Below, one piece after another: positions 1 to 8,188 of a stretch of 64,000 nucleotides of DNA; position 1 is the first letter of the stretch; every line of letters starts with the position of its first letter. The DNA is from Methanothermobacter sp. MT-2 (GTDB lineage: Archaea > Methanobacteriota > Methanobacteria > Methanobacteriales > DSM-23052). A program made the position numbers and the translations under genes. The notes under the pieces are model-generated. The model made no database searches. It was not told the DNA's origin and worked only from the letters and a program-made list of their open reading frames with translations. The DNA lies in assembly GCA_003584625.1 (NCBI GenBank), contig AP017647.1, positions 1,350,603-1,414,602 on the forward strand, in the 5' to 3' direction.

Positions 1-66
1 ATCTATACGAAAATCTTAACATATTACAATGCCACGGGAGAACTACCAGAGACAATAAATTTTTAA
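1..66 (+). CDS. C-terminal end of a pseudomurein-binding repeat protein (partial)
   Basis: The first 21 codons of the window are open and end at a TAA at 64-66. The encoded tail, with a YYNATGELPETI core, matches the end of the pseudomurein-binding repeat seen twice more here (for example NFYKTNGRLPNSVTV at about 22 kb). It is therefore the C-terminus of a cell-wall-attached surface protein that begins outside the window. The repeat match is seen directly; the wall-binding role is family knowledge. Nothing can be said of the missing catalytic or adhesive part. Confidence 0.7.
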   Translation: MYTKILTYYNATGELPETINF

Positions 67-383
67 AATGGGGTTGTAGTAATGTCATAGAAGGATGATA
101 ACCTTCTAACTACTGGTATAGAGGATTTTAAAAATCCATTGGGGTATATTATCCTTTTCTAGCCGATGATGGTTGTCATCGCGCGTGTCCGGGATCCGAG
201 GAAAAGGAAGATACTATCAGGATGGATGAAATCGACCCTACAGGGCCTGAAATATCACAGACTCCTCGAACCAACTAAAGAAGGAGAAGAAGTAGAGATC
301 CAAAGAAGAAATACTATGATGAAATGACTGAGGATAGAAGCAGAGATAGAACTCATTAAAGGAGATTATGACCAAGAAAAAAA
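67..383. other. Gene-free stretch with a small structured element
   Basis: I see no convincing protein gene. Bases 152-208 can fold on an 8-bp outer stem (TCCTTTTC with GAAAAGGA) enclosing GATGATGG and CCGAG, faintly like the C and D boxes of an archaeal guide RNA, but the match is degenerate. Bases 87-103 form an isolated anticodon-arm-like hairpin without the rest of a tRNA. Confidence 0.3.
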
Positions 384-500
384 TTAGAATAGGCGGGGGA
401 AGAATAATGGTGCTTCTATTGCTTTTCTCTTGGTCAGTTCCAGGATGATCTGTAATATGTCCCTGTTTTTTTGTAGTTTTTCAACTTCACATAGCTTCAT
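384..500 (-). pseudogene. Decayed coiled-coil gene fragment, copy 1
   Basis: A 38-codon minus-strand frame encodes a charged peptide with the core EVEKLQKNRDILQIILELTK followed by RKAIEA. The same stretch, at both DNA and protein level, recurs at 13,167-13,309, where it is broken by a frameshift. The two are probably remnants of one family of short coiled-coil proteins whose N-terminal part has been lost here. There is no recognisable domain and no clear ribosome binding site. It could be a functional micro-protein, but recurrence in broken form argues for decay. Confidence 0.4.
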
Positions 501-599
501 GCAAATACCAAGTGGCCTAGCTTGTTATGGGAACGCTTAGGGGAGAACTTCATCAAAAGGTAGGAATAGGGACGAAAACATTGCCCCCATCTGCCTAAA

Positions 600-1094
600 C
601 TTCTAAAAAAGTTCACTTCTTTATTTTTAACGATTTTATAATTATCATCTGCAACCCCATCGGAAAGGAGATTACACGTGACTAAAAAGACCCTGCCACC
701 CTTCACAAAGACATAGATATAAAGGGGGTTCATCTAAATAATATTGAGTATACTCCACATCACCAAGGTTCCCCTTATCTGCTACACCAAGAGTCCAAGA
801 AGAAACATTATATTCAACATCCTCTAATGGAACATTCTTAAAAAAACTTACCATGTGTTCTCCTTCCTTATCCTTAAGCACAACAGATTCACAAGAACTT
901 TCAGCAAGATCAACATCGTGGATCGTGACATTCAAGTCTTTTTGGTATTCGAAGGAAATATAGTCTCCTGAAAATGTGGTTGTACCAGGATTCGAAATAG
1001 TATACAATCCATATGCGATAATGGCAAGTAAAACCAATCCTGCAATTACTTTACCTGCACCTAACACAAACCCCCTCCAAAAGAGCATCATCAA
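600..1094 (-). pseudogene. Membrane-anchored PsbP-like protein, frameshifted
   Basis: The frame from 1,094 encodes an N-terminal transmembrane segment (about residues 9-30) and a small extracytoplasmic domain ending near ...DVEYTQYYLDEPP. From there homology continues in another frame (LYIYVFVKGGRVFLVTCNL). The shift falls at a run of five G on the + strand (724-728); one base fewer restores a single frame. The joined product of roughly 160 residues matches the plus-strand fragment at 2,535-2,758 (GDVQYTEF, IYVFEKDGRVFEIQCN). The fold resembles the PsbP-related small secreted proteins of methanogens, function unknown. It is either a pseudogene or a one-base sequence error. The exact 3' end is uncertain. 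Confidence 0.55.
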
Positions 1095-1254
1095 ATTAGA
1101 GAAGCTTAGATGGTACCATATGTAAACCTAATATATAACTTTTAGTCTCCCAAGCTAAACCTGGGGATACATTCCTGTTACAAATCGAAATTTACTCTCA
1201 CACCCCGAAAAATCAACCCACTAAATATTAAATCCTGGAAAGGTATATCATTCA
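1095..1254. other. Intergenic; first copy of a dispersed 17-mer
   Basis: AT-rich spacer. The 17-mer ttacaaatcgaaattta occurs at 1,178, again 77 bases later at 1,255 where the long cassette repeat begins, and at 3,014. A reverse-oriented, diverged pair with about the same spacing lies near 18,665-18,765. Confidence 0.4.
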
Positions 1255-1606
1255 TTACAAATCGAAATTTAGTGTCTAAACATTCTGGTAAGGCAAGATT
1301 TAACTTTGATCGAAATCTTACAAATAATGTAAATAATAAGTGTGGACTGTTACAGGAAAATATTGTTTTATAAGGTTTGGGGATGCGCCGCCTAAAATTC
1401 ATCTCTTGACAAAAAAAATAAAAGGTGAATTTATGGACAAAACAACAAAAGCCCTTTTCATAGTCTGTCTTGTTTTAGTAGGAGCCCTAGGATTCACCAC
1501 AGGACTACTCCTCCAAGAAAAACCAATCCACCCATCCAAAACCACAAAAAATACAACAATCACGAATAACCCTAACAAAACTACAAGTAATCTAAACAAT
1601 ACTAAC
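1255..1606 (+). repeat. Direct repeat copy A: promoter plus N-terminal cassette
   Basis: These 352 bases recur at 3,014-3,365 at a constant offset of 1,759. I see only three mismatches, close together near 1,289-1,294. The unit spans the promoter, leader, ribosome binding site and the first 58 codons of the downstream gene, and stops abruptly inside the coding region. Beyond it the two genes are unrelated in sequence apart from both carrying cysteine pairs. Confidence 0.9.
1365..1374 (+). promoter_or_regulatory. TATA box for the zinc-ribbon surface protein
   Basis: The sequence gttttataag lies about 60 bases before the start codon, leaving room for a start site near 1,395 and a short leader. 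An identical copy sits at 3,124-3,133 in the second cassette. Confidence 0.45.
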
Positions 1607-1807
1607 CAGGATAAAGAGGATCTTGTGACATTCCCATCAGGGTATCTAATTCATGTAGGTGAAGCACACCCAATATGTCCCTTCTGCGGCTCCACTGACA
1701 CCTATCAGACCGGGACAGGACCAGTAGGAGACTACTGGTATTATTATTACCATTGTAATTCTTGTGGCAGGGACTTTGCAGAATACACAGAAAACGTATT
1801 CACATAA
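1433..1807 (+). CDS. Membrane-anchored stalk protein with zinc ribbon, paralog A
   Basis: A 124-residue protein. The ATG at 1,433 is preceded by aaaggtgaa at good spacing, so upstream codons of the same frame are ignored. Residues 1-27 form a basic start and one transmembrane segment, followed by a Thr/Asn/Lys-rich stalk to about residue 58. The rest carries CPFC and CNSC pairs typical of a zinc ribbon, with many aromatic residues (YWYYYYHC) between. If secreted as drawn, the ribbon is outside the membrane. The first 58 residues are identical to those of the gene at 3,192; the tail is not. Function unknown; the partner or ligand of the ribbon cannot be inferred. Confidence 0.7.
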   Translation: MDKTTKALFIVCLVLVGALGFTTGLLLQEKPIHPSKTTKNTTITNNPNKTTSNLNNTNQDKEDLVTFPSGYLIHVGEAHPICPFCGSTDTYQTGTGPVGDYWYYYYHCNSCGRDFAEYTENVFT

Positions 1808-1812
1808 CATGT

Positions 1813-2340
1813 CTAAAGAACATCATTACGGGCTTTTATGGCATCTATTATGAAAAATGCTGTTAAAGCTTCGGCCCAAATTATGCCTGCTAAAAGCCAG
1901 CCCATGGCAGGTGGCATAAACTGTGATCAAGGTTGCAATAAGTTGAGTAGCTACAATGGGCGATGAAAAGTTGTGGTGCTGGTCTGATCTCCCAGAAATG
2001 GCCTCTTGTCCTTGCCATGAACACTGTTAAATGGCCGGCGACAGAGAGTTTGAGATATATGAAGGATTGGAGGACTGGGAGGGATAACTGTAATATTCTA
2101 ATCCCTAAATAAAGCACGAAAAAGGATTCTATAACGCCTAAAATTCCAAGGAATGTGGCTATGCTTAATATGGTTTTCAGATTCCATTTTTCTGGTTTAT
2201 TTGAATATTTTACATTATCGTAGGCGATTGTCATGATGGGCGCGTCGTTTAATAGTGCTAGTAGAATTATCATCAGGGCGTTTACTGGATAAAATTGGAA
2301 TATGAGAATGGATGATGTAATAAAAAAATAAAACCCTGAT
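1813..2340 (-). pseudogene. C-terminal remnant of a plasma-membrane H+-type P-type ATPase
   Basis: The minus strand encodes, in at least two frames, the last transmembrane region of a type III (proton-exporting) P-type ATPase. Recognisable stretches are FQFYPVNALMIILLALLND, APIMTIAYDNVKYSNKPEKW, YLKLSVAGHLTVF and TRGHFWEIRPAPQLF, then after a shift ATQLIATLITVYA and MGWLLAGIIWAEALTAF, ending DAIKARNDVL. There is no ATP-binding domain, DKTGT motif or upstream part, and the next gene begins right behind it. This is a fossil left by deletion or rearrangement. Such ATPases are known in some methanogens, so the gene was either lost here or moved. Confidence 0.8.
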
Positions 2341-2348
2341 GGTTTCGG

Positions 2349-2540
2349 TTATTCGGTAAATGGAGTAATTATTCGTTTCGCATTTATTTTTTCTTTGGGG
2401 GCTCCTTGTAGTTTTTCGTGTGTTGTTTTGTCTATTTGCTGGTTGCATTCTATGCAAAATCTTGCAGCTTCAAGGTTTTTAATTCCACAGTTTGGGCAAA
2501 TTTTCAACCTTTCGGAGGCTATAGATTCTTTTATAATCAT
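2349..2540 (-). CDS. Small zinc-ribbon protein
   Basis: A 63-residue protein with CPNCG and CIECN pairs (about residues 15-33), the common zinc-ribbon start of many archaeal proteins. There is no membrane segment and the C-terminus is basic. I see no good ribosome binding site before the ATG. The gene is squeezed between the broken P-type ATPase and a decayed plus-strand fragment that overlaps its first codons. It may be the surviving N-terminal piece of a longer ribbon protein. Expression is uncertain. Confidence 0.45.
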   Translation of the reverse strand: MIIKESIASERLKICPNCGIKNLEAARFCIECNQQIDKTTHEKLQGAPKEKINAKRIITPFTE

Positions 2541-2758
2541 TAGAAGATCTTAAACGAGATATACTGGGTTTTGCTGGTTATCGTATAACAGATGAAGGAA
2601 CTCTTGGAGATGTGCAATATACTGAATTTTGGTCAGATCAAGTAGACCAGACTATTTATGTTTTCGAAAAGGATGGCAGAGTCTTCGAAATTCAATGTAA
2701 CATCGACTGTAAAAATGTGGCGAAAGACACTATAAAATCCTTGAGAGTGAAGAACTGA
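2535..2758 (+). pseudogene. C-terminal fragment of a PsbP-like protein, copy 2
   Basis: About 70 codons are open to a TGA at 2,756-2,758, but there is no start, signal or anchor. The peptide (GDVQYTEF..., IYVFEKDGRVFEIQCN, TIKSLRVKN) aligns with the tail of the broken gene at 600-1,094. It starts exactly where the opposite-strand zinc-ribbon gene starts, so the boundary near 2,535 looks like a rearrangement junction that removed the 5' half. Confidence 0.6.
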
Positions 2759-3013
2759 TCTCCCAGGGTGTAGCGCATAGTCCCATACTAAACCCGTACA
2801 AAAGGTTGTGAAAAAAAAACAATGTTTTTGTAAGGAGGCCTTAAACCAGGTTTGAAAAAAAGAAGAAGATTCTACTCCTCCCTAACTCTTTCAATTACCC
2901 TAAATATATAGAATTCAGGTTTACAGACGAAATCCACACACTAACAGAAATCAAACCACCACTTTCATGAAAAATTAACCTAATATGTATTAAAATGTAG
3001 GGGTACATTCCTG
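2759..3013. other. Intergenic spacer before cassette B
   Basis: AT-rich, with runs of A. I see no gene or clear signal apart from the start of the cassette repeat at its right edge. Confidence 0.4.
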
Positions 3014-3365
3014 TTACAAATCGAAATTTAGTGTCTAAACATTCTGGAAGGGTAAGATTTAACTTTGATCGAAATCTTACAAATAATGTAAATAATAAGT
3101 GTGGACTGTTACAGGAAAATATTGTTTTATAAGGTTTGGGGATGCGCCGCCTAAAATTCATCTCTTGACAAAAAAAATAAAAGGTGAATTTATGGACAAA
3201 ACAACAAAAGCCCTTTTCATAGTCTGTCTTGTTTTAGTAGGAGCCCTAGGATTCACCACAGGACTACTCCTCCAAGAAAAACCAATCCACCCATCCAAAA
3301 CCACAAAAAATACAACAATCACGAATAACCCTAACAAAACTACAAGTAATCTAAACAATACTAAC
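3014..3365 (+). repeat. Direct repeat copy B: promoter plus N-terminal cassette
   Basis: Second copy of the 352-base unit at 1,255-1,606, in the same orientation. It ends at the same codon of the open frame as copy A, after the Asn/Thr stalk. The almost perfect identity, including non-coding parts, points to recent duplication or gene conversion. Confidence 0.9.
3124..3133 (+). promoter_or_regulatory. TATA box in cassette B
   Basis: Same gttttataag box and same distance to the start codon as in cassette A, so both genes should be transcribed from equivalent promoters. Confidence 0.45.
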
Positions 3366-3614
3366 ACTAAACCAGGGAATGAATGGAACGTGTCATACTG
3401 TCCATATTGTGGCGCTCCATTCAAAGCCACAGTATATGAGGCCTATTTAATAGACGCCAATGGAATATTACATAGACGCTACTACAGGATCTATGAATGC
3501 GGCCACCGAGTTTATATGGGAGAGAAAACATCACAACTTTATGCAATGACTCCAGAAGCTCAAGAGTCATGGCGAGAAGAAGTAAGAAGGAATGGAGGAG
3601 AGGTCTACTATTAA
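3192..3614 (+). CDS. Membrane-anchored stalk protein with zinc ribbon, paralog B
   Basis: A 140-residue protein whose ATG and ribosome binding site are identical to paralog A. It has the same 58-residue N-terminus (one membrane segment and Asn/Thr stalk). The tail differs: CPYCG near residue 68, then a YEAYLIDANG stretch, a single later cysteine in YECGHRVY, and a charged C-terminus. The later knuckle is C-G-H rather than C-x2-C, so metal binding may use histidine or be lost. The swapped tail behind a shared leader suggests modular exchange. Function unknown. Confidence 0.7.
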   Translation: MDKTTKALFIVCLVLVGALGFTTGLLLQEKPIHPSKTTKNTTITNNPNKTTSNLNNTNTKPGNEWNVSYCPYCGAPFKATVYEAYLIDANGILHRRYYRIYECGHRVYMGEKTSQLYAMTPEAQESWREEVRRNGGEVYY

Positions 3615-3649
3615 ACCTGGCCAGATCTTAAACCCCAAAAAAGAAAGAG

Positions 3650-3667
3650 TCTCCATTTAAATGGAGA
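3650..3667. terminator. Palindromic hairpin between convergent genes
   Basis: tctccatttaaatggaga is a perfect 18-base palindrome followed by an AT-rich stretch. It lies between the ends of the zinc-ribbon gene and the permease gene and could end transcription from either side. Confidence 0.4.
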
Positions 3668-3738
3668 ATTTATCAAGGCAAATGAACTATTCCTTCAAAT
3701 GATACAGGACCCTCTACATTCGCATTTCCTGGAATTCA

Positions 3739-4542
3739 CTATATATTTATGCCAAAGTAGAGTAGTATGTACTTCAATGAAACATAGAGGAATACAATCC
3801 CAAATATAGCTTTTAAAATGTTTGGTTTTATTTTTTTGATTACCCTTGGCCCTATCTGCGCGCCTAAAGATGTTCCAATACCAAGTGATACTGCAAATAC
3901 TAAATTCACATAATTTCCCAAGATTTTAAGCAAGCCACCAATAAATGCTAGGGGTATCATAGCTGCTAGAGAAGTGCCCATGGTAATATAAACCGGCCCT
4001 CCGAAAAGGTAGATCATACCAGGTACTAAAGCATATCCTCCGCCCAAACCTGCTATTCCAGTCGCAATACCTACGAAAAACCCAAACACTGCCTTTTTCC
4101 AATTCTCTCCCCCGATCTCGTCACCTTCCCTCATGGGGGGAGGTGAAAACACTCCCTCCTTGATCATTCTTATGGCTGGCCATAAGAAGATCAGTCCTAA
4201 TATCAATTCAAGGGTTAGAAGGTAATTGTAGAGGACTAAAAACGAAAATATGAGGGATCCAACTATAACACCAATTGTGCCTCCAATCCCTAACCAAAGA
4301 GCTGTCTTTTTATGAACATTTCCAATCCGCAAGTGTCCATATGCCCCAGAAATTGTGGTGAATATCACGGCAACAAGAGTTGTTCCAACAGCAATAGGCA
4401 AGTGGTTAATATCCCCTTTATATATAATAAAAAAGAGGATCGGTAGCATTAATGCACATCCACCAGTACCAATCAAACTTCCCAGTAATCCTGCTAAGAT
4501 ACCTACAACAAACAAAAATATTACTAACCCAATTTCAATCAC
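3739..4542 (-). CDS. TauE/SafE-family permease
   Basis: A polytopic membrane protein of about 267 residues with two homologous halves, each starting with a glycine-rich helix (GILAGLLGSLIGTGG near the start, GIATGIAGLGGGYALVPG in the middle). That is the hallmark of the TauE/SafE (UPF0721) anion exporter family. A hydrophilic cytoplasmic loop separates the halves (PPPMREGDEIGGENWKK). The frame opens with GTG TTG GTG; the GGGGTGA ribosome binding site best fits the third codon, hence 4,542 rather than 4,548. The substrate is unknown; relatives move sulfite, sulfoacetate or other organosulfur anions. It stands alone, so context does not help. Confidence 0.85.
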   Translation of the reverse strand: MIEIGLVIFLFVVGILAGLLGSLIGTGGCALMLPILFFIIYKGDINHLPIAVGTTLVAVIFTTISGAYGHLRIGNVHKKTALWLGIGGTIGVIVGSLIFSFLVLYNYLLTLELILGLIFLWPAIRMIKEGVFSPPPMREGDEIGGENWKKAVFGFFVGIATGIAGLGGGYALVPGMIYLFGGPVYITMGTSLAAMIPLAFIGGLLKILGNYVNLVFAVSLGIGTSLGAQIGPRVIKKIKPNILKAIFGIVFLYVSLKYILLYFGINI

Positions 4543-4548
4543 CAACAC

Positions 4549-4906
4549 TCACCCCTTATAACATATTTATCCTCCGAATATCCCTTCACGCCAAATTCAA
4601 TGCATAAAATGCTCTATTGAAATCTTACTCCAACTAAAGACCTTCTTTTTGGCGATGGAAATTTTTAAGGGTCCTGATTTCAATCTTCAATTAAAAAATT
4701 TTTTATATCGAAATATTTAAATATTCCGGTTTTAATCTTGGAAAAATAAAACCCCCCATAAAAAATTACGTGGTAGAGGGGAGATCCCCCAAATTTGTGT
4801 AAATAGAGCAAAGACTTTGCCATATCATTTAAGCTTTTCTTCATAGATGTATTTTTCCTGCTACAAATCTTCGGTTTCTTCTTCAATCTGAGCCCACAGT
4901 TAGAAT
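4549..4906. other. Intergenic, AT-rich
   Basis: Holds the leader of the permease gene on the left. On the right, an AT-rich stretch with a C-rich/G-rich pair (accccccat ... agaggggagatccccc) could form a hairpin after the methyltransferase gene. A 76-codon frame at 4,680-4,910 overlaps the methyltransferase stop, but its low-complexity product is unconvincing. Confidence 0.35.
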
Positions 4907-7900
4907 TCACCTTAGATGGCGAATTAGCTCATTTATTAAATTCCTCGTAATTTTTAGTGATTTTAGGTTTGTAGAATTAATTTTTTTTAGTTCTAGTTCT
5001 TCTTCTTCACTTATATTATCCAAAGCCATCTTTTCTTTTAAAATTATCCATTTATCTACTTTGAGCGGCTTTATTTTGTCTTTAAGGGATGAGATTATTG
5101 TTGGATATTCAGTACAGTCGTTAGTATGATAATAGGTTTCATCAATTAAAAAATCTAAAAATTTGTAGTCTAGTTGATTTTGTTCAGAAATAACATCAAA
5201 GAAATAATAGTCCATTAAATTGAATAACCATCCTTCGATTTTTCCCCCTTTACGTATTACAGAATCATAATTTATGACATAGTTTATTTCATCACTAGTT
5301 AATGAATAGAGTCTTCCGAGCAGTATGTCAATTAAATCAATGATTATTTTTACCTTTGATGTCTCGAATCTTTTTTTTTCGGGTTCAAAGTTATCAAATA
5401 AAAATTTCATTAGTTTTGATGAAAGCAAATCCAACAAATCTGATGTTTTTTTAATATCATCAAGATCGGGAACTGGAAGATTTTTCATTATATCGCTGTT
5501 CATGTGTCTTCCATCACCATATATCCTTAGCCACATATAATACAGATTACTATTGATAATAATTAAAAAAAAGTTGGCAAATTCTTTTTTTACAAATAAA
5601 TTTTTAATTTCGCTGCTTTCGTATGGTTTTTTATTCCAGGCGTTGTACCAATAATTTCCGCTTGTTCTTATCCATATTTCTTTGCCAGTGTTAATTAAAT
5701 CATTCAGATTATATGTAGTTTTAACTATCTTTTTTAGTATTTTTGTATTTTCTCCTATTTTGGGTAGTCTATGCTCCTTGGAAAATTCATTACTTGATAA
5801 ACCTGAATTTGTCAGTATATAGTCATTAGCAGAGCTGTATTTGATTTTAGAAAAATTTGGGGTTTCTCTAAACATTTCTGATGTGTAGAATTTACAATTA
5901 GATCCTTTTTTCTTTTTTTTCATAAAAATTAGCGAAACTGAAAGGGTCATCCCCTCAAAAAATTTGCATTTGTCTCTATCAAATGTAGCAATAAAACATT
6001 CAGCAAAATTCTTATATATTGCATCTCTGGTACTGGAGAACTCAGTGCTGTATGTTATAGCCGCAGTTATAACAAATGTTAAATTACCAAGATCAGATAA
6101 TAAATCTATGCATCTTTCCACAAAAGTTGAAGAAATATCTTTGAGGTTTTCATGCCTAGCTTTAAGCAGTTTCTTTTCAGTATCTTTAAGAATGTTTCCA
6201 TAGGGAGGATTACCGATTATTAAATTAAATCCACTTTTTCCCAAAAATACTTCTGGAAAATTGAGTATCCAATGGAAAGCATTTATTTGATTTACTTCAT
6301 CAATATTTAACCCATATTCTTCTGCAAACTTCTCATCGAACTTACTCTGGAATGTTTTGTCTATCTTTTCAATGAGATCATTAATCGCTGAAGCCTGTCT
6401 GGAGTTCAGCGATACGATTAAGATAGAAACAAGTTTTTCTTTTATATGGAGTACTCTCTTTATATCCGCCCATTTAAATTTTTTTTGGCTGAAAATGAGA
6501 TTTAGGTCATTTATATCGCTTTTAATATCCCCCTCTAATCCAAGACCTTTACTGCAAGATTCTAAATACTCCATAAGTTCATCAAGGACGTTTATCTTAT
6601 TGACAATATACTTTTTATCTTTCGTTTGGGCTCCTGAAAATGAAAAGAGATCTATTTTGTCCTTTCCAATGCTATCGTAACCTATTAGTGAGTTTCCTTC
6701 TCTGAGGTTGAAGTGAACGTTGGGGAATCTTAAAAAAACGTCACTGTCCTTCTTTGACGGCTTGAAGTGTTTTGCTATACCTAAGAAAAATCTTGCTCTT
6801 GCAACCTTGAGTGCTGCTGGGTTCTTGTCAACACCATATATGTTCCTTGAAAGTATGATGAAGAATTTCAAGTAAAGGTTGAAATGGTCATCATCTATCT
6901 CAAGAAGGTCAATGTTCTTTAGTTCACCTTTTTCATCTGTAACAGTGATTTCAAAGCCGCCGAGCCCAAGCTCAGCAGCTCTGTTTCTTAATTTCTGGTA
7001 TATCTCAACAAGAACATCTATGGCGCTTTCCAAGAAATGTCCTGAGCCAACAGCAGGATCAAGTATCTTTATATCCCAAAGTTTATTGAAAAGAGACATG
7101 AGGGTATCTGGATCTGCTTTTTCAATTAAACTTTCGATGTTTGTGTGATCAGTTTCCAGTGATTCAAGAAGGTAAGGTTCAATTGTTTCCCTTGCGATGA
7201 ATGAAGTTATTTCCTCAGGAGTGTAATATGATCCTGTTTTTTTCTTTACATCTGCAGTTATCAGCTTTTCATAGAGAGCACCCAGCACATATTCATCAAT
7301 GTCACCTTCTATCCAGTCCCTGCTCTCAAATAAGTTTAATATGGGTATTCCTATTTTTATTTTCTTCGGATTTTCGTTTAAGATGATTTCCGTGATATTT
7401 TCCTGATAAAAGCACTTGTCAGGTATATCCACAATTTCGAATTCTTCCTCACTACCCATGAATATAGCAGGCCCTATAACCACAACTCTTCCTATGTGTT
7501 CATCCTCGTAGTACTGTTCCCTTTCGTTGTCACGTATCTTGTCAAAGAAGTATTCAAGGAACTCCTTGTAACTTTTAAATCCACTCTCATCAAGACGCTT
7601 CTGAGAAAGCTCCCTGAACATGGTTATGAAGTATTTATCATCATTGTTAAAGAATCCAAGTACCTGTAAATACCAGAGAGTCATCATCTGCATAAGGAAG
7701 TTATCAGCAAATTCTATGCGTTCGTTCTCTTCGGATATTCCCTTAATATTTTCAGCAAGATACTCTCTTGTATTCTGAAAGAGAATGTAGAACTCTTCGA
7801 TAATGTCCTTTCTATCGAAGAGCGTATCAAAATTAGTCTGTGAGGGATTAATTATTGCCTTTTTAATTTTATTGACAAAGCTTGTATTTATTTTGTTGAG

Positions 7901-8188
7901 TGACCTCATTATATGCTTATTTTTACGATGGTCCCTGATTAGAAGTTTTTCACCGTAGAGAATGAATGAAATTCTTGGAGTGTAACCACTTATAGGTGCG
8001 CGATAATTCTTTATTGATGTAAATTCTCCCCTATCTTCTGCTTCAATGAATAAGAAACCTTCATAGATGTTGAGTTCTGGTTCACTTAATTCAGGTACTA
8101 AATATAGGTCATAAGCCCTACCGTTTATCTCGATTTTTTTTGAATCATAGTTTCTAAGACATCTTTCAAGAGTTCTTATTATATCCAC
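4907..8188 (-). CDS. Eco57I-type N6-adenine DNA methyltransferase of a defence system
   Basis: A 1,093-residue protein. Near residue 320 it has the TGSYYTPEEI entry motif of type I/IIG methyltransferases, near 381 the SAM-binding DPAVGSGHF motif, and near 661 the catalytic NPPYG motif of N6-adenine enzymes. The first 300 residues and the last 350 are unassigned; the last part may recognise DNA. Translation starts at GTG with GAGGGG upstream, and the start overlaps the end of the helicase gene by 23 bases, so the two are coupled. The size and long N-terminus resemble BREX PglX and DISARM DrmMI enzymes. It probably marks host DNA at a specific site so that the partner helicase spares it. I see no nuclease motif in this chain, but one could be hidden. 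Confidence 0.85.
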   Translation of the reverse strand: MDIIRTLERCLRNYDSKKIEINGRAYDLYLVPELSEPELNIYEGFLFIEAEDRGEFTSIKNYRAPISGYTPRISFILYGEKLLIRDHRKNKHIMRSLNKINTSFVNKIKKAIINPSQTNFDTLFDRKDIIEEFYILFQNTREYLAENIKGISEENERIEFADNFLMQMMTLWYLQVLGFFNNDDKYFITMFRELSQKRLDESGFKSYKEFLEYFFDKIRDNEREQYYEDEHIGRVVVIGPAIFMGSEEEFEIVDIPDKCFYQENITEIILNENPKKIKIGIPILNLFESRDWIEGDIDEYVLGALYEKLITADVKKKTGSYYTPEEITSFIARETIEPYLLESLETDHTNIESLIEKADPDTLMSLFNKLWDIKILDPAVGSGHFLESAIDVLVEIYQKLRNRAAELGLGGFEITVTDEKGELKNIDLLEIDDDHFNLYLKFFIILSRNIYGVDKNPAALKVARARFFLGIAKHFKPSKKDSDVFLRFPNVHFNLREGNSLIGYDSIGKDKIDLFSFSGAQTKDKKYIVNKINVLDELMEYLESCSKGLGLEGDIKSDINDLNLIFSQKKFKWADIKRVLHIKEKLVSILIVSLNSRQASAINDLIEKIDKTFQSKFDEKFAEEYGLNIDEVNQINAFHWILNFPEVFLGKSGFNLIIGNPPYGNILKDTEKKLLKARHENLKDISSTFVERCIDLLSDLGNLTFVITAAITYSTEFSSTRDAIYKNFAECFIATFDRDKCKFFEGMTLSVSLIFMKKKKKGSNCKFYTSEMFRETPNFSKIKYSSANDYILTNSGLSSNEFSKEHRLPKIGENTKILKKIVKTTYNLNDLINTGKEIWIRTSGNYWYNAWNKKPYESSEIKNLFVKKEFANFFLIIINSNLYYMWLRIYGDGRHMNSDIMKNLPVPDLDDIKKTSDLLDLLSSKLMKFLFDNFEPEKKRFETSKVKIIIDLIDILLGRLYSLTSDEINYVINYDSVIRKGGKIEGWLFNLMDYYFFDVISEQNQLDYKFLDFLIDETYYHTNDCTEYPTIISSLKDKIKPLKVDKWIILKEKMALDNISEEEELELKKINSTNLKSLKITRNLINELIRHLR

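Noticed and set aside
74-150. tRNA-Ile-like anticodon arm (GAAGG-atgataa-CCTTC)
   Set aside because: No proper acceptor stem, D-arm or T-arm around it; the T-loop-like sequence is not canonical. Chance hairpin or decayed remnant.
4680-4910. 76-codon minus-strand frame overlapping the methyltransferase stop
   Set aside because: Starts at GTG with aagg only, and the product is Lys/Phe-rich low-complexity sequence with no family features.
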